Shown in pieces: positions 1-8,334 of a stretch of 50,481 nt of DNA. The translations under genes and the position numbers were made by a program. The number at the start of each line of letters is the position of its first letter. The first letter of the stretch is position 1. The stretch covers positions 1 to 50,481 of the forward strand of contig NZ_BBCB01000015.1 of the NCBI RefSeq assembly GCF_001311825.1, in the 5' to 3' direction. Source of the stretch: Salidesulfovibrio brasiliensis JCM 12178 (lineage in GTDB: Bacteria; Desulfobacterota; Desulfovibrionia; Desulfovibrionales; Desulfovibrionaceae). The notes below the pieces were generated by a model that was not told where the DNA came from, searched no databases, and saw only the letters and a program-made list of their open reading frames with translations.

Positions 1-78
1 GTATGAGCGGGCTTTTTTGCGTTCGTGGTTTGACTTGCAAGCGGAAGATAGGCGTCCCGCTTGTCTTATTCCAGGGCC

Positions 79-1274
79 TTATGTCAGTACCTTTTCGATC
101 TCGCCCAGTGCCCAGTCTAGTTGCTCTTTGGTTATGACAAGAGGCGGGGCAAAACGGATAACCGTTTCATGTGTCTCCTTGCAGAGCAGCCCGGCTTTCA
201 TCAGTTTTTCACAAAACGGTCTTGCAGGGCCCGTTTCCGGAGTCAGCTCAACGCCAACAAGTAAGCCCTTGCCGCGCACTTCCTTTACATATGGTGAATT
301 GAAGGCCCGCAACTGGTCCATGAAGTAGTTTCCAAGTGTCTCGGCATGCTGGATGAGGTTTTCGTCCTGCAGCACTTTGAGCGCCTCACGGGCCACAGCG
401 CAGGCGAGAGGATTACCGCCGAAGGTGCTGCCATGGTCGCCCGGCATGAATACATTGAGAATGTCGTCGTTGGAAAGAACGGCCGAGATAGGGTAGAAAC
501 CGCCGGAAAGCGCCTTGCCCACCAGGGTGGCGTCAGCTTCGATTCCGTCATGCTCCTCAGCAAAAAGTTTCCCGGTTCTGCCAAGCCCTGTTTGAATTTC
601 ATCAAAAATAAGCATGACTTCATGCTGGTCGCATATCTCGCGGCATCGCTTCAGGTAGCCTCTGGTGGCACAATGACGCCGCCTTCTCCCTGAATGGGCT
701 CCACAAGGAAACCGACAGTGTTCTGGGTGATGGCATTCTCAAGGGCCTCTGCGTTTCCGAACTCGACGACCTTGAAGCCGGGGGTGAACGGTCCGAATCC
801 TTCCTTGTACTGTTCGTCCGTACTGAAGCCGACAATCGTGATGGTTCGGCCGTGGAAATTGTTCGAGCAGACAATGATTTCCGCCTTTTCGGGCTCAACC
901 TTTTTGTGCGCATATCCCCATTTGCGGACGGCCTTTATCACTGTTTCAACGGCCTCGGCACCGCTGTTCATCGGCAGCACTTTATGTGAGTTGGTCAGGG
1001 CGCATATCTCTTTATAAAAAGGCCCAAGCTGGTCGTTTCTGAAGGCGCGGGAAGTCAGTGTAAGTTTGGCCGCTTGGTCTGTCATGGCTTTGAGGATTCG
1101 GGGGTGGCAATGGCCCTGATTTACGGCGGAGTAAGCTGAAAGACAATCGAGATAGCGCTTGCCCTCGACATCGTAGACCCAGACGCCTTCGCCTTTGGTC
1201 AGAACCACGTCCAGAGGCTTGTAGTTGTGGGCACCGTAGCGGTTTTCCAGTTCGATGAGTGACTGCGTATTCAC
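79..1274 (-). CDS. rocD: Ornithine--oxo-acid aminotransferase, interrupted by a one-base frameshift
   Basis: PLP-dependent class III aminotransferase that transfers the delta-amino group of ornithine to 2-oxoglutarate. The N-terminal half (651-1274) and C-terminal half (79-615) lie in different frames. Both match one continuous ornithine aminotransferase: [10 protein letters not shown], then [14 protein letters not shown], then the PLP-lysine motif LVGKALSGG (Lys about 254 of the repaired protein), then STFGGNPLA. The frame breaks at 659-662. Adding one C there on the plus strand (one G in the gene) restores [18 protein letters not shown] and a protein of 398 residues, the usual family length. 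The GTG start at 1274 is chosen because GGAGG lies five bases upstream; an upstream GTG at 1313 in the same frame has no such site. The body is otherwise free of stops. A sequencing error is more likely than decay, but a real frameshift cannot be excluded. Confidence 0.85.
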
Positions 1275-1365
1275 AAGACCTCCATGAGTTATGCGATGAG
1301 TATTGTTGCTCACATATCACGCAGCCTTGATAAAATGAATGTTCTTTTTCACTCATTGTCATGCA

Positions 1366-1392
1366 TAAAAAAAGCCCGCTTGCTGGCGGGCC
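1366..1392 (-). terminator. Rho-independent terminator of the mucR-like gene
   Basis: Read on the minus strand, GCCCGC and GCGGGC pair around a six-base loop and are followed by seven T. It lies 20 bases beyond the stop of the MucR-like gene. Confidence 0.8.
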
Positions 1393-1412
1393 TTTCGTAA
1401 TATCGATCTGAA

Positions 1413-1805
1413 TTACTTCTTTTTGCCTCTCTTTTTCCAGAGCTGCATTTCTTTCATTTTTTTGCGACGCTCACGCTGCAAGGATTTGCACACAAGAGGA
1501 GTGTTCTTTTTGTAGCCGAATTTTTCGCGGTACTCTACCGGGGTCAGGTCGTGGCTTGCAAGGTGCTTCTTGGTGAGAATCTTGAAAGACTTGCCACAGA
1601 CGCAACAGATTACGGATTTCTCACGGATGGCCTTATTGGGCTCACAGGCCATCGGTTCTTCTTCGGTTGTGGGGGTGCCTTCTGCAATCGCCTGGATTCC
1701 GGTTGCAATCTTCTGCACCATGGAAGTGATTTCTTCTTCAGTCATGGTACGAACGCTTGCCTGCGCCTTGACGATTTCAAGTGCTTGTTTGAGGTACTCT
1801 TCCAT
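1413..1805 (-). CDS. Ros/MucR-family zinc-finger transcriptional regulator
   Basis: A 130-residue DNA-binding protein of the Ros/MucR type. The zinc finger is visible around residues 67-85 as CCVCGKSF followed by KKHLASHD. After it comes the family signature TPVEYREKFGYK, and the C-terminus is strongly basic (RERRKKMK, KKRGKKK). The N-terminal 60 residues are acidic and helical, as in other MucR proteins, where this part mediates oligomerisation. In alphaproteobacteria the family controls exopolysaccharide and motility genes; that role here is only a guess, prompted by the polysaccharide locus 35 kb away. GGGAG lies seven bases before the ATG. The gene is monocistronic, with its own terminator, and divergent from the membrane protein at 2042. 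Confidence 0.85.
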   Translation of the reverse strand: MEEYLKQALEIVKAQASVRTMTEEEITSMVQKIATGIQAIAEGTPTTEEEPMACEPNKAIREKSVICCVCGKSFKILTKKHLASHDLTPVEYREKFGYKKNTPLVCKSLQRERRKKMKEMQLWKKRGKKK

Positions 1806-2006
1806 GTCGACTCCCTATTGTAAAATGGTGTAACATTGCTCAAAAGACGTAATGTTGCTTTCCAATAACAGAAGAAATCTTTTGCGTCCAGATTGAAAGA
1901 GAAAACAATCAGTCGTTATCGCAAATTAATAATACTTTGGAGAGCTCATGCAGTTTTTGTAGCTTCACAGGGAAATGTTGATTCCCGGGACCTCATGACG
2001 TATTAA

Positions 2007-2022
2007 GGCTTCTTCAGAAGCC
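2007..2022 (+). promoter_or_regulatory. Hairpin in the leader of the 2042 gene
   Basis: GGCTTC-TTCA-GAAGCC forms a perfect six-base-pair stem ending nine bases before the GAGGAGG ribosome binding site. It could affect ribosome access or mRNA stability. No T-run follows, so it is not a terminator. Confidence 0.3.
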
Positions 2023-2041
2023 AATCATGAGAGGAGGATTC

Positions 2042-2512
2042 ATGTCCGCTGAAAAAAGCAATATTCACGTGTTGGAAGACGCCAAGAAAGAAGGCGAAGA
2101 GCAAACCGCAACTGAGGCGTCTATCGATGCCACGACGCTGGACGAGGCCATCAAAAGCCGCCTTTCCACCCAGAAAGACATGAGCAAGGTCGCAGTCATC
2201 GTCTCCCTGCTTTCCGTGGTTCTTCTGGTTATCTTCTTTTTCGGCCTGAACAGGAACATCGCCGGTCTGAACGCCGAGGTAAAAAGTCTTGGCGAGCTCC
2301 GCGGGCAGGTGCAGAGTCTTGATGAACGTCTGATTTCACTTGAGGATGTTTCCGGCCAGATGAAACGCACTGCCATCTACAACCTGACCAACGAGATGAC
2401 CATGGAGTCTGCATATCTGGAAGGTCAGATTGAAGACGAGGCGCAGAAAGAAAAGCTGCGTGAGATTCAGAAGCTTCTTGGCGAATTCAGGCAAGGTCTT
2501 TTAAATAAGTAG
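2042..2512 (+). CDS. Single-pass membrane protein with coiled coil, unknown function
   Basis: I do not recognise a named family. The 156-residue protein has an acidic cytoplasmic N-terminus of about 45 residues, one hydrophobic segment around residues 50-68 (VAVIVSLLSVVLLVIFFFGL), and a C-terminal region rich in Leu, Glu and Gln with heptad-like spacing (AEVKSLGELRGQVQSLDERL) that should form a coiled coil. The start is the ATG at 2042, preceded by GAGGAGG at the right distance; an in-frame ATG at 2027 lies upstream of that site. The gene stands alone, with a terminator 22 bases after the stop. Confidence 0.8.
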   Translation: MSAEKSNIHVLEDAKKEGEEQTATEASIDATTLDEAIKSRLSTQKDMSKVAVIVSLLSVVLLVIFFFGLNRNIAGLNAEVKSLGELRGQVQSLDERLISLEDVSGQMKRTAIYNLTNEMTMESAYLEGQIEDEAQKEKLREIQKLLGEFRQGLLNK

Positions 2513-2533
2513 TCGCGACCGAGACGAAGTATG

Positions 2534-2561
2534 AGGGAGGGGTGTGCCCCTCCCTTTTTTT
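2534..2561 (+). terminator. Rho-independent terminator
   Basis: GGGAGGGG and CCCCTCCC pair around TGTG and are followed by seven T. Confidence 0.9.
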
Positions 2562-2581
2562 GTTCAAGTGACTGAACACCG

Positions 2582-2709
2582 TTGATCACTTTAGTTGTGT
2601 AATATCAATGTTATTTTGTTTTTTGTTGCTCATTGGGTGGCTTTTAGTTTGTTGTTCATCCATATTTCATAAGGGTAGTTGACTTGTTGTGATCAAATGT
2701 GTATTGATC
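2582..2709 (+). promoter_or_regulatory. Promoter and possible operator of the MerR-like gene
   Basis: TTGACT at 2679-2684 and TATTGA at 2702-2707 are 17 bases apart, a good sigma-70 promoter about 33 bases before the ATG at 2740. GTGATCAA at 2689-2696 lies in the spacer. Its exact inverse, TTGATCAC, lies at 2582-2589, and a third TTGATC overlaps the -10 box. The arrangement suggests autoregulation by looping or co-operative binding (inference). Confidence 0.5.
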
Positions 2710-2739
2710 GTTCAATGATTGGTGCTTTAGAGGTGTACG

Positions 2740-3633
2740 ATGAACGGCTGTGGTGAAGAATTTGTCAGTTTGCGCGAGGTTGGTCGTCGGTTGAACATTC
2801 CGGCGTCCACCGTTGTGTATTACAAGGATAAGTTCTCTCGTTACATACCGTCTGTCGGTGGAGAAGGCCGCAGGAAACGCTACCCTTCCGAAGTGTTGGA
2901 AGTGTTCAGGAGGATCAGGGAAATGTTCGGCAAGAATTATTCAGTTGAACAGATTGAGCGTGAGCTGGCGCTGAAATTTGGGACAATGATCAATGATGAA
3001 CAAGAGGGTGCCACTTCTGTCTCCGGCGACATGAAGCGCGTTTTGACGCGCCTTTCGGAGGCCATGCAGGATCAGACGCTCTTTAGAAGTGAGATCCGGT
3101 CGCTTCGTGATGAAGTCGCCGAGTTGCGGCGTGAGCATCGTGAAGTTGTGGGGCGCTACCGCGAGCGAGTCGGCCTTCTCGAAAAGGGCTTTGAGATGCT
3201 CAAGAAAAAGAACGCGGAGCTCGAGCGGAAAATTTCTACCAGTGCAGGGGGAGGAATAGATTTTCCGCCTGCCGAGTATCTTGCTAGCCCGCTGGTCATT
3301 CGGACGGACGGTGAGTTCCTCGGTGTGCAGGGGAAGGGGCGCAAGCATTTCTCGCTTAAGGATTTCGTCTCGCTCATTGAGCGGCGCATGTCTGAGTCCA
3401 TGAAGGTTGAAACCTCGTGGTCGCGCAAGGATGGCACCTGGGTGCTGGTGGTGCGTACACAGGCCAACGGCAACGGGACCGATCAGAATATCGTCCTCGT
3501 CACACGGAAAACCGTGACTCCGAGCGGGAACACCGTGACTGAAATTGTCCGCATGAATATCAACGGCAACGATGCGCCCGAAGCGCTCCTGCTGAGTCTC
3601 TTCCGTCAGGTTCGTTCTGTTTTTGGCGGCTAG
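2740..3633 (+). CDS. MerR-like HTH regulator with central coiled coil
   Basis: A 297-residue protein. Residues 7-70 resemble a MerR winged helix: VSLREVGRRLNIPASTVVYY is the helix-turn-helix, followed by a basic wing with GRRKRYPSEVLEVF. Residues 95-165 are a long charged coiled coil (RSEIRSLRDEVAELRREH). The C-terminal 110 residues form a separate domain that I cannot name, ending MNINGNDAPEALLLSLFRQV. No metal-binding cysteines are visible, so it is not a classic metal-sensing MerR protein. It has its own promoter. The next gene, 128 bases downstream, also looks DNA-binding. Confidence 0.75.
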   Translation: MNGCGEEFVSLREVGRRLNIPASTVVYYKDKFSRYIPSVGGEGRRKRYPSEVLEVFRRIREMFGKNYSVEQIERELALKFGTMINDEQEGATSVSGDMKRVLTRLSEAMQDQTLFRSEIRSLRDEVAELRREHREVVGRYRERVGLLEKGFEMLKKKNAELERKISTSAGGGIDFPPAEYLASPLVIRTDGEFLGVQGKGRKHFSLKDFVSLIERRMSESMKVETSWSRKDGTWVLVVRTQANGNGTDQNIVLVTRKTVTPSGNTVTEIVRMNINGNDAPEALLLSLFRQVRSVFGG

Positions 3634-3675
3634 GTGCCTATATTTTTTTTACTAAAATTCAGTCTAGAAAATTTC

Positions 3676-3704
3676 TTGATCTGGTTGACGCTTTTGATTA
3701 TATA
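3676..3704 (+). promoter_or_regulatory. Promoter of the 3761 gene
   Basis: TTGATC at 3676-3681 and TATATA at 3699-3704 are 17 bases apart. Transcription should begin near 3711. That is too close to the ATG at 3719 to leave a ribosome binding site, which supports the start at 3761. Confidence 0.45.
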
Positions 3705-3760
3705 GTTGGAGTTGAAAAATGACAGCAGTGCATGCCCTGAAGGCCAGAGAGGAGAGCCGT

Positions 3761-4189
3761 ATGCCCCAGGTTGCCGCAAGGATTTCGCATGATCAGGAGA
3801 AATGGCTCAAGGAGTTTTTCAAAACGAAAAGCGCCGGAGCCGAATTCATCCTGCCGTGGGCCGTAGATGTTTTCTTCAAATCGATTCGCAGTGTCTCCAA
3901 CGAGTTCTCCGTTGCCGAGCTCAAGACGATTCTGGAGTCCCACAAGGACGTCAAGCTGCTGCCGAATCAGTCCAAGCAGGCCTACCTCATGCTCCGCGTT
4001 CAGGAAGCATGTGACGAACACAATGTTCACATCCAGCACGGAGCGAGCAAGAGCAACCTGGAAGTGAAGCTCCGTCGTCTTTCCGATCTTCAGGCCACCG
4101 CTCTCATGATCTGGGCATGCGCGTTCTGGGTCAGCAAGAGCTGGAACGGCGTTGCTGTCGATGATTACGTGAAGCTCTCCTGCGGTTAG
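3761..4189 (+). CDS. Small protein with ribbon-helix-helix-like N-terminus, unknown function
   Basis: A 142-residue protein. The first 45 residues (MPQVAARISHDQEKWLKEFF) look like a ribbon-helix-helix fold: a short beta strand with alternating polar residues, then two helices. The rest is helical, with a hydrophobic patch (QATALMIWACAFWVSKSW) that is probably a buried helix rather than a membrane span. No named family is recognised. The ATG at 3761 has AGAGGAGAG upstream. An ATG at 3719 would give 156 residues but sits only about eight bases after the predicted transcription start. A terminator follows. Confidence 0.6.
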   Translation: MPQVAARISHDQEKWLKEFFKTKSAGAEFILPWAVDVFFKSIRSVSNEFSVAELKTILESHKDVKLLPNQSKQAYLMLRVQEACDEHNVHIQHGASKSNLEVKLRRLSDLQATALMIWACAFWVSKSWNGVAVDDYVKLSCG

Positions 4190-4257
4190 GCGCTTTTATC
4201 GCGCCCTGCTTGCCTGCGTCAGCTATTTCCAGTATTGGTCCTGAACCACGCTTTGTG

Positions 4258-4286
4258 CGGAGGATGTATGGTGCATCCTCCGTTTT
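4258..4286 (+). terminator. Rho-independent terminator
   Basis: CGGAGGATG and CATCCTCCG pair around a seven-base loop and are followed by TTTT. It separates the 3761 gene from the thiamin gene. No TPP-riboswitch motif is visible in the 120-base gap. Confidence 0.75.
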
Positions 4287-4310
4287 CGTATTCAACGCGC
4301 AAGGAGAGCC

Positions 4311-5677
4311 ATGAACCCTCTTCCCTGTATCCTTACCATAGCCGGATCCGACTCCGGTGGCGGCGCCGGGATTCAGGCGGACCTGAAGACCATCTCCATG
4401 CTGGGCGCATACGGTGCGAGCGTCATCACCGCACTTACTGCCCAGAACACCACGGCCGTCACGGCCATTCACGCCCCACAGCCGGTATTCGTGGCCGAAC
4501 AGATGAAGGCCGTTATTTCGGACTTTGACGTGCGGGCGGCCAAGACCGGAATGCTGTTTTCCGCACCGATCATCAAGCGCTGGCGCCGTTTTTTGCGGCC
4601 AAGACCTTTCCGCTGGTGGTCGACCCTGTCTGTGTCGCGCAGAGCGGTGCAAAGCTGCTTGAGGATGAGGCTGTCGAGGCGATGGTCGAGTTGGTGTTCC
4701 CCCACGCGACCCTTCTGACGCCGAACATCCCAGAGGCCGAGCTGTTCACTGGCATGAGCATCAAAACCACTGACGACATGGTCGCAGCGGCCGAGAAAAT
4801 GCTTGGTATGGGACCAAAGGCCGTCCTGATAAAGGGTGGACACATGGATTCTGTGACCGCCACCGACTGGCTGGCCATGCCCGGCCACAAGCCGATGCCG
4901 CTCATGCAGCGCCGCGTGGATACGCAGAACAACCACGGCACTGGGTGCACGCTGTCCGCAGCCATTGCTACGGGACTCGGTCAGGGGCTTGATCTTTATG
5001 CCGCCGTACGCGGTGCGCAGAAATATCTCAATCTGGCTCTGCGGGCGTCATTTTCCCTCGGCGCAGGCAGTGGGCCGCCCAACCATCTTGCGCCATGGAT
5101 CAAGGAGAAGGCGCGCGGGGAGGTTGTGTCCGAGCTTGAAGCCGTGGGGATGCGCTTCGTGGGCATGAGCGGTTTTTCCGAGCTGGTTCCCGAGTGCAGG
5201 ATGAATGTTGTTTGCGGTGTTCCGTTTGCCGACGAGCCGGATGATGTTGCCGGATTCACCGGCGGAATCTCCGCTAGTCGTAACGGAGTGATTTGTCCTG
5301 TCGGGCATCCCGGTTTCGGCGCTTCGACGCGCGTTGCCGCGGCGCTTCTTGCCATGCGAAAATACGATGAAGAACAGCGTTGGGCAGTGAATCTCAACCC
5401 GTCGGAAGCCGTGATAGGCGCGCTTCGCGGTGCTGGCTTGGGCGTTGCGTATGTCGATCCGGATGCGCAGTGGTTTGATGAGCATGTTGAGGACGGCATT
5501 TCAAAAGCCATTGCGCGTGCTCTTGCGGAGAGCGCTGCTGCCGACGCGGCCGCCGTGCTGTGTTCCGGGGGCGAGTGCCGTCTGCCGATGCTCTGGCTTT
5601 TCGCTGCTGACTCAGAAGAGCTTTTGGCTCGGATTTGCGCCGTTATCGATCAATTGAAAAGCGCCGAAAGCCTTTAG
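4311..5677 (+). CDS. thiD: HMP-phosphate kinase / thiamine-phosphate synthase fusion (ThiD-ThiN), with a one-base frameshift
   Basis: A bifunctional thiamin biosynthesis enzyme. Residues 1-265 are a ThiD ribokinase-fold kinase that phosphorylates hydroxymethylpyrimidine phosphate: TIAGSDSGGGAGIQADLKT at the start, LIKGGH, and the anion-hole motif NNHGTGCTLSAA. Residues of about 275-455 match ThiN, the thiamine-phosphate synthase unrelated to ThiE (MNVVCGVPFA, GHPGFGASTRVAAALLAM, AVLCSGGECRLPML). ThiD-ThiN fusions are known in archaea and some bacteria. The frame breaks at 4575-4577. Adding one G in AAG|CGC gives IIKALAPFFAAKTFPLVVDP and a continuous 455-residue protein. As sequenced, the first part stops at 4718 and the second could start at 4616. 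AAGGAGAG precedes the ATG. Confidence 0.88.
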
Positions 5678-5703
5678 CAGAGGGGGATTGAGTACGCTAA
5701 AGG

Positions 5704-5732
5704 TTGACAGATAGTAAAATGCTTGCTTAATA
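5704..5732 (+). promoter_or_regulatory. tRNA-Leu promoter
   Basis: TTGACA at 5704-5709 and TTAATA at 5727-5732 have a 17-base spacer and lie 12 bases before the tRNA. Confidence 0.75.
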
Positions 5733-5744
5733 AGCACGTCTTTT

Positions 5745-5829
5745 GCGGGCGTGGCGGAATTGGTAAACGCGCCAGATTTAGGATCTGGTGCCTTGCGGCT
5801 TGGGGGTTCGAGTCCCTCCGCCCGCACCA
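5745..5829 (+). tRNA. tRNA-Leu, anticodon TAG
   Basis: The acceptor stem GCGGGCG/CGCCCGC closes a cloverleaf. The anticodon stem CCAGA/TCTGG carries the loop TTTAGGA (anticodon TAG). A long variable arm is present, the T-loop is GTTCGAGTC, and CCA is encoded at 5827-5829. It lies 46 bases before tig, and a tRNA at this position is consistent with the Desulfovibrio-type quality-control cluster. Confidence 0.97.
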
Positions 5830-5875
5830 GCTTTTGCAAATTATTGCGCTTTGTTAGCGCTGCCAGGAGGATAGG

Positions 5876-7485
5876 ATGGAATACAAGGTTGAAGAAATTT
5901 CCCCGGTAGAACGGAAGATCAACGTCACCGTTCCGGCCGAAGAGGCGACCGCGGCGGTGTCCGCAGCCACGGCCATGTACAGAATGCGCACGGACATCAA
6001 GGGCTTTCGCAAGGGCAAAGCTCCGGCGTCCATGATCGAGAGTCGTTTCCACAAGCAGATTTATGGTGAGGCCACAACCGACCTCATCAACCTCCACATC
6101 AACCAGATTCTGGGCGAAGTGGGCATGCAGCCCCTTTCCCGTATCGACGTTGACCACGACCTCATCAAGCGTGACGAGGACTTCGAGTATTCGATTTCCT
6201 TCGAAGTGGCGCCCAAGGTCGAACTGCCCAACCTCGACGGCCTCAAGGTCGAAGAGGAAAAGGCCGTTGTGCAGCCTGAAGAGCTGGAAAAGGTCGAAGA
6301 GCGCGTCATCGATAACGCCGCCGAAGTGAAGGTGCTCGAGGACGCCCGTCAGCCCAAGGACGGCGAAGTCGCCACCGTGAGCTTTGCCGCCTATCAGGGT
6401 GACAAGGTCATTGACGGCATCAAGGCCGAAAACTTCGACCTCCCGCTGGGCGAAGGTCAGGCCCTTCCCGAATTCGAGGAGCTGGTCAAGACCCTGAGCC
6501 CCGGTGAAGACGGCGAGAAGGAAGTGACTTTCCCGGCCGATTTCATCAACGAGAATCTCGCTGGTCAGACCGTGCTGATGAAAGTCAAGCTGCATGCCGT
6601 CAAGGAACGCGTCCGCCCCGAAATGAGCGACGAGGTTGCCAAGAAGGCCGGTTTCGAGTCCGTCGAAAAGATGCGTGAGATCATCGAAAAGTCCTATCTC
6701 GACAGCCGCAAGCAGCTCGCCAAGTCCAAGGCCCAGCAGGATCTGCTGAAGCAGGCCATGGACGGTGTCGACTTCCCGCTGCCGCCCTCCATGGTCGAAG
6801 ACCGTATCGACCGTCTGGTGAAGGACACCGAATACAAGCTCGACCGTCAGGGCAAGAGCCTCGCCTCCCTCGGCAAGCCGATGGAGCAGGTTCGTGAAGA
6901 ACTGCGTGAGGAAGCCGAGCAGACCGTCCGCAGCGAAATCTTTCTGCTGGCCGTCGCCTCCGAGGAAGGCCTCGAAGTCACCCGCGAGGAGATCGACGCC
7001 ACTCTCGGACAGCTTGCCATGCAGAACCAGATGCCGCTGCACGAGCTTAAGAAATATTACGAAGACAACAATCTCATCATGCCGCTCAAGGACCGCATCA
7101 TGTGCGACAAGGCCATGGAGTCCATCTATGACCGCGCGGAAGTGACCGAGGTTGAGCCTGCAGCAGCCGAAGGCGAGAAGAAGGCCCCGGCCAAAAAGGC
7201 TCCGGCCAAGAAGGCTGCCGCCAAAAAGACCACCAAGAAGGCTGCGGACAAGGAAGAGGGCGAAAAGAAAGCCCCGGCCAAGAAGCCCGCTGCCAAGAAG
7301 GCTCCGGCCAAAAGGCTGCCGACAAGGAAGACGGCGAAAAGAAGGCTCCGGCCAAGAAGCCTGCCGCCAAGAAAACCACCAAGAAGACCGCCGATGAAGC
7401 CGAGAAAAAGGCACCGGCCAAGAAGCCCGCTGCCAAGAAGGCCCCGGCCAAAAAGGCTGCAGCCAAGAAGGACGAGGAAAAGTAG
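5876..7485 (+). CDS. tig: Trigger factor with long Lys/Ala/Pro tail; frameshift in the tail
   Basis: Ribosome-associated chaperone and peptidyl-prolyl isomerase. The ribosome-docking signature GFRKGKAP is at residues 43-50. The isomerase domain occupies about 150-240 and the helical chaperone domain about 250-420. From residue 422 the protein carries a tail of about 115 residues made of repeats such as KKAPAKK and KKPAAKK, not part of ordinary trigger factor and resembling histone H1-like tails. The frame breaks near 7310-7316. GCCAAAAGGCTG is expected to be GCCAAAAAGGCTG; adding one A restores the repeat and ends at TAG 7483-7485 (536 residues). Unrepaired, translation runs to 7555 with an arginine-rich end. 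CAGGAGGA precedes the ATG. Confidence 0.93.
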
Positions 7486-7507
7486 CCTCGTTTCTCCGAA
7501 TGTGAAG

Positions 7508-7541
7508 CGGCGGTCCGGATGTCCGGGCCGCCGCTTTTTTT
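7508..7541 (+). terminator. Rho-independent terminator of tig
   Basis: A 12-base-pair stem (GCGGCGGTCCGG with CCGGGCCGCCGC, one G-T pair) is followed by eight T. Confidence 0.92.
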
Positions 7542-7551
7542 CATTGCAGTA

Positions 7552-7579
7552 TTGACTTGTGATTCTGCGTGAATACTTT
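7552..7579 (+). promoter_or_regulatory. Probable clpP promoter
   Basis: TTGACT at 7552-7557 and TACTTT at 7574-7579 are 16 bases apart, just after the tig terminator. The transcript would have a leader of about 130 bases. Confidence 0.45.
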
Positions 7580-7635
7580 GGATTTTCAGACCTTCTTCCA
7601 GAGCTTGTTTTGGAAGGGGAAATGCTCCATAATGA

Positions 7636-7666
7636 CCGCAGAAGGAGACTGGTTCAGTCTCCGCGG
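7636..7666 (+). promoter_or_regulatory. Hairpin in the clpP leader
   Basis: GGAGACT and AGTCTCC pair around GGTTC, extended by an outer CCGC/GCGG stem. There is no T-run. It may stabilise the mRNA or regulate clpP. Confidence 0.35.
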
Positions 7667-7716
7667 AACAAGCCGGCCCATGGCGGCCGGGTAACTGGGA
7701 CAATAAGGAGAGTGGA

Positions 7717-8325
7717 ATGACCGCCATTCCGATGGTCATCGAAACCACCGGCCGTACCGAACGCGCCTACGACATCTATTCGCGTCTTCTCAAAGACCGC
7801 ATCGTTCTTCTGAGCGGAGCCGTTGACGACCACGTTGCCAGCCTCATCTGCGCACAGCTGCTCTTTCTGGAGTCCGAAGACCCGGAAAAAGAGATCTACA
7901 TGTACATCAACTCTCCGGGCGGCGTAGTCTCCGCCGGAATGGCCATTTACGACACCATGCAGTTCATCTCGGCTCCTGTGGCCACGCTCTGCATGGGACA
8001 GGCCGCAAGCATGGGTGCCGTGCTGCTGGCTGCCGGTGCGCCGGGCAAGCGCTACGCGCTGCCTCATAGCCGCATCATGATGCACCAGCCGATGGGCGGT
8101 GCTCAGGGGCAGGCCACGGACATCAACATCCACGCCCGTGAAATCCTGCGTCTGCGGGAGGCGTTGAATTCGATACTGGTCCACCACACGGGCCAGAGCA
8201 TCAAGACCATTGAGAAAGACACCGAGAGGGATTTCTTCATGTCCGCCAAGGAGGCCGCCAAATACGGCGTCATCGACCAGGTTATGGCCTCGCGCGAAGA
8301 CATTGTGGAGTCCGAGGAAGGGTAA
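7717..8325 (+). CDS. clpP: ATP-dependent Clp protease proteolytic subunit
   Basis: Cytoplasmic serine peptidase that assembles into a tetradecameric chamber and degrades proteins fed by ClpX. The 202-residue length is standard. The catalytic triad is visible: Ser98 in GQAASMG, His123 in MMHQPMGG and Asp172 in TERDFFM. The N-terminus ([20 protein letters not shown]) is the usual ClpP start with little propeptide. AAGGAGAG precedes the ATG. clpX follows after nine bases, so the two are co-transcribed. Confidence 0.98.
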   Translation: MTAIPMVIETTGRTERAYDIYSRLLKDRIVLLSGAVDDHVASLICAQLLFLESEDPEKEIYMYINSPGGVVSAGMAIYDTMQFISAPVATLCMGQAASMGAVLLAAGAPGKRYALPHSRIMMHQPMGGAQGQATDINIHAREILRLREALNSILVHHTGQSIKTIEKDTERDFFMSAKEAAKYGVIDQVMASREDIVESEEG

Positions 8326-8334
8326 TCACGAAAT

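Noticed and set aside
4190..4310. TPP riboswitch before the thiamin gene
   Set aside because: The conserved CTGAGA and ACCTGATC elements are absent; only a terminator hairpin is present.
5612..7414. A 600-residue minus-strand open frame through tig
   Set aside because: A mirror of the trigger factor and of its Lys/Ala repeats; the Leu/Gly-rich repeats are the reverse of AAG/GCC codons.
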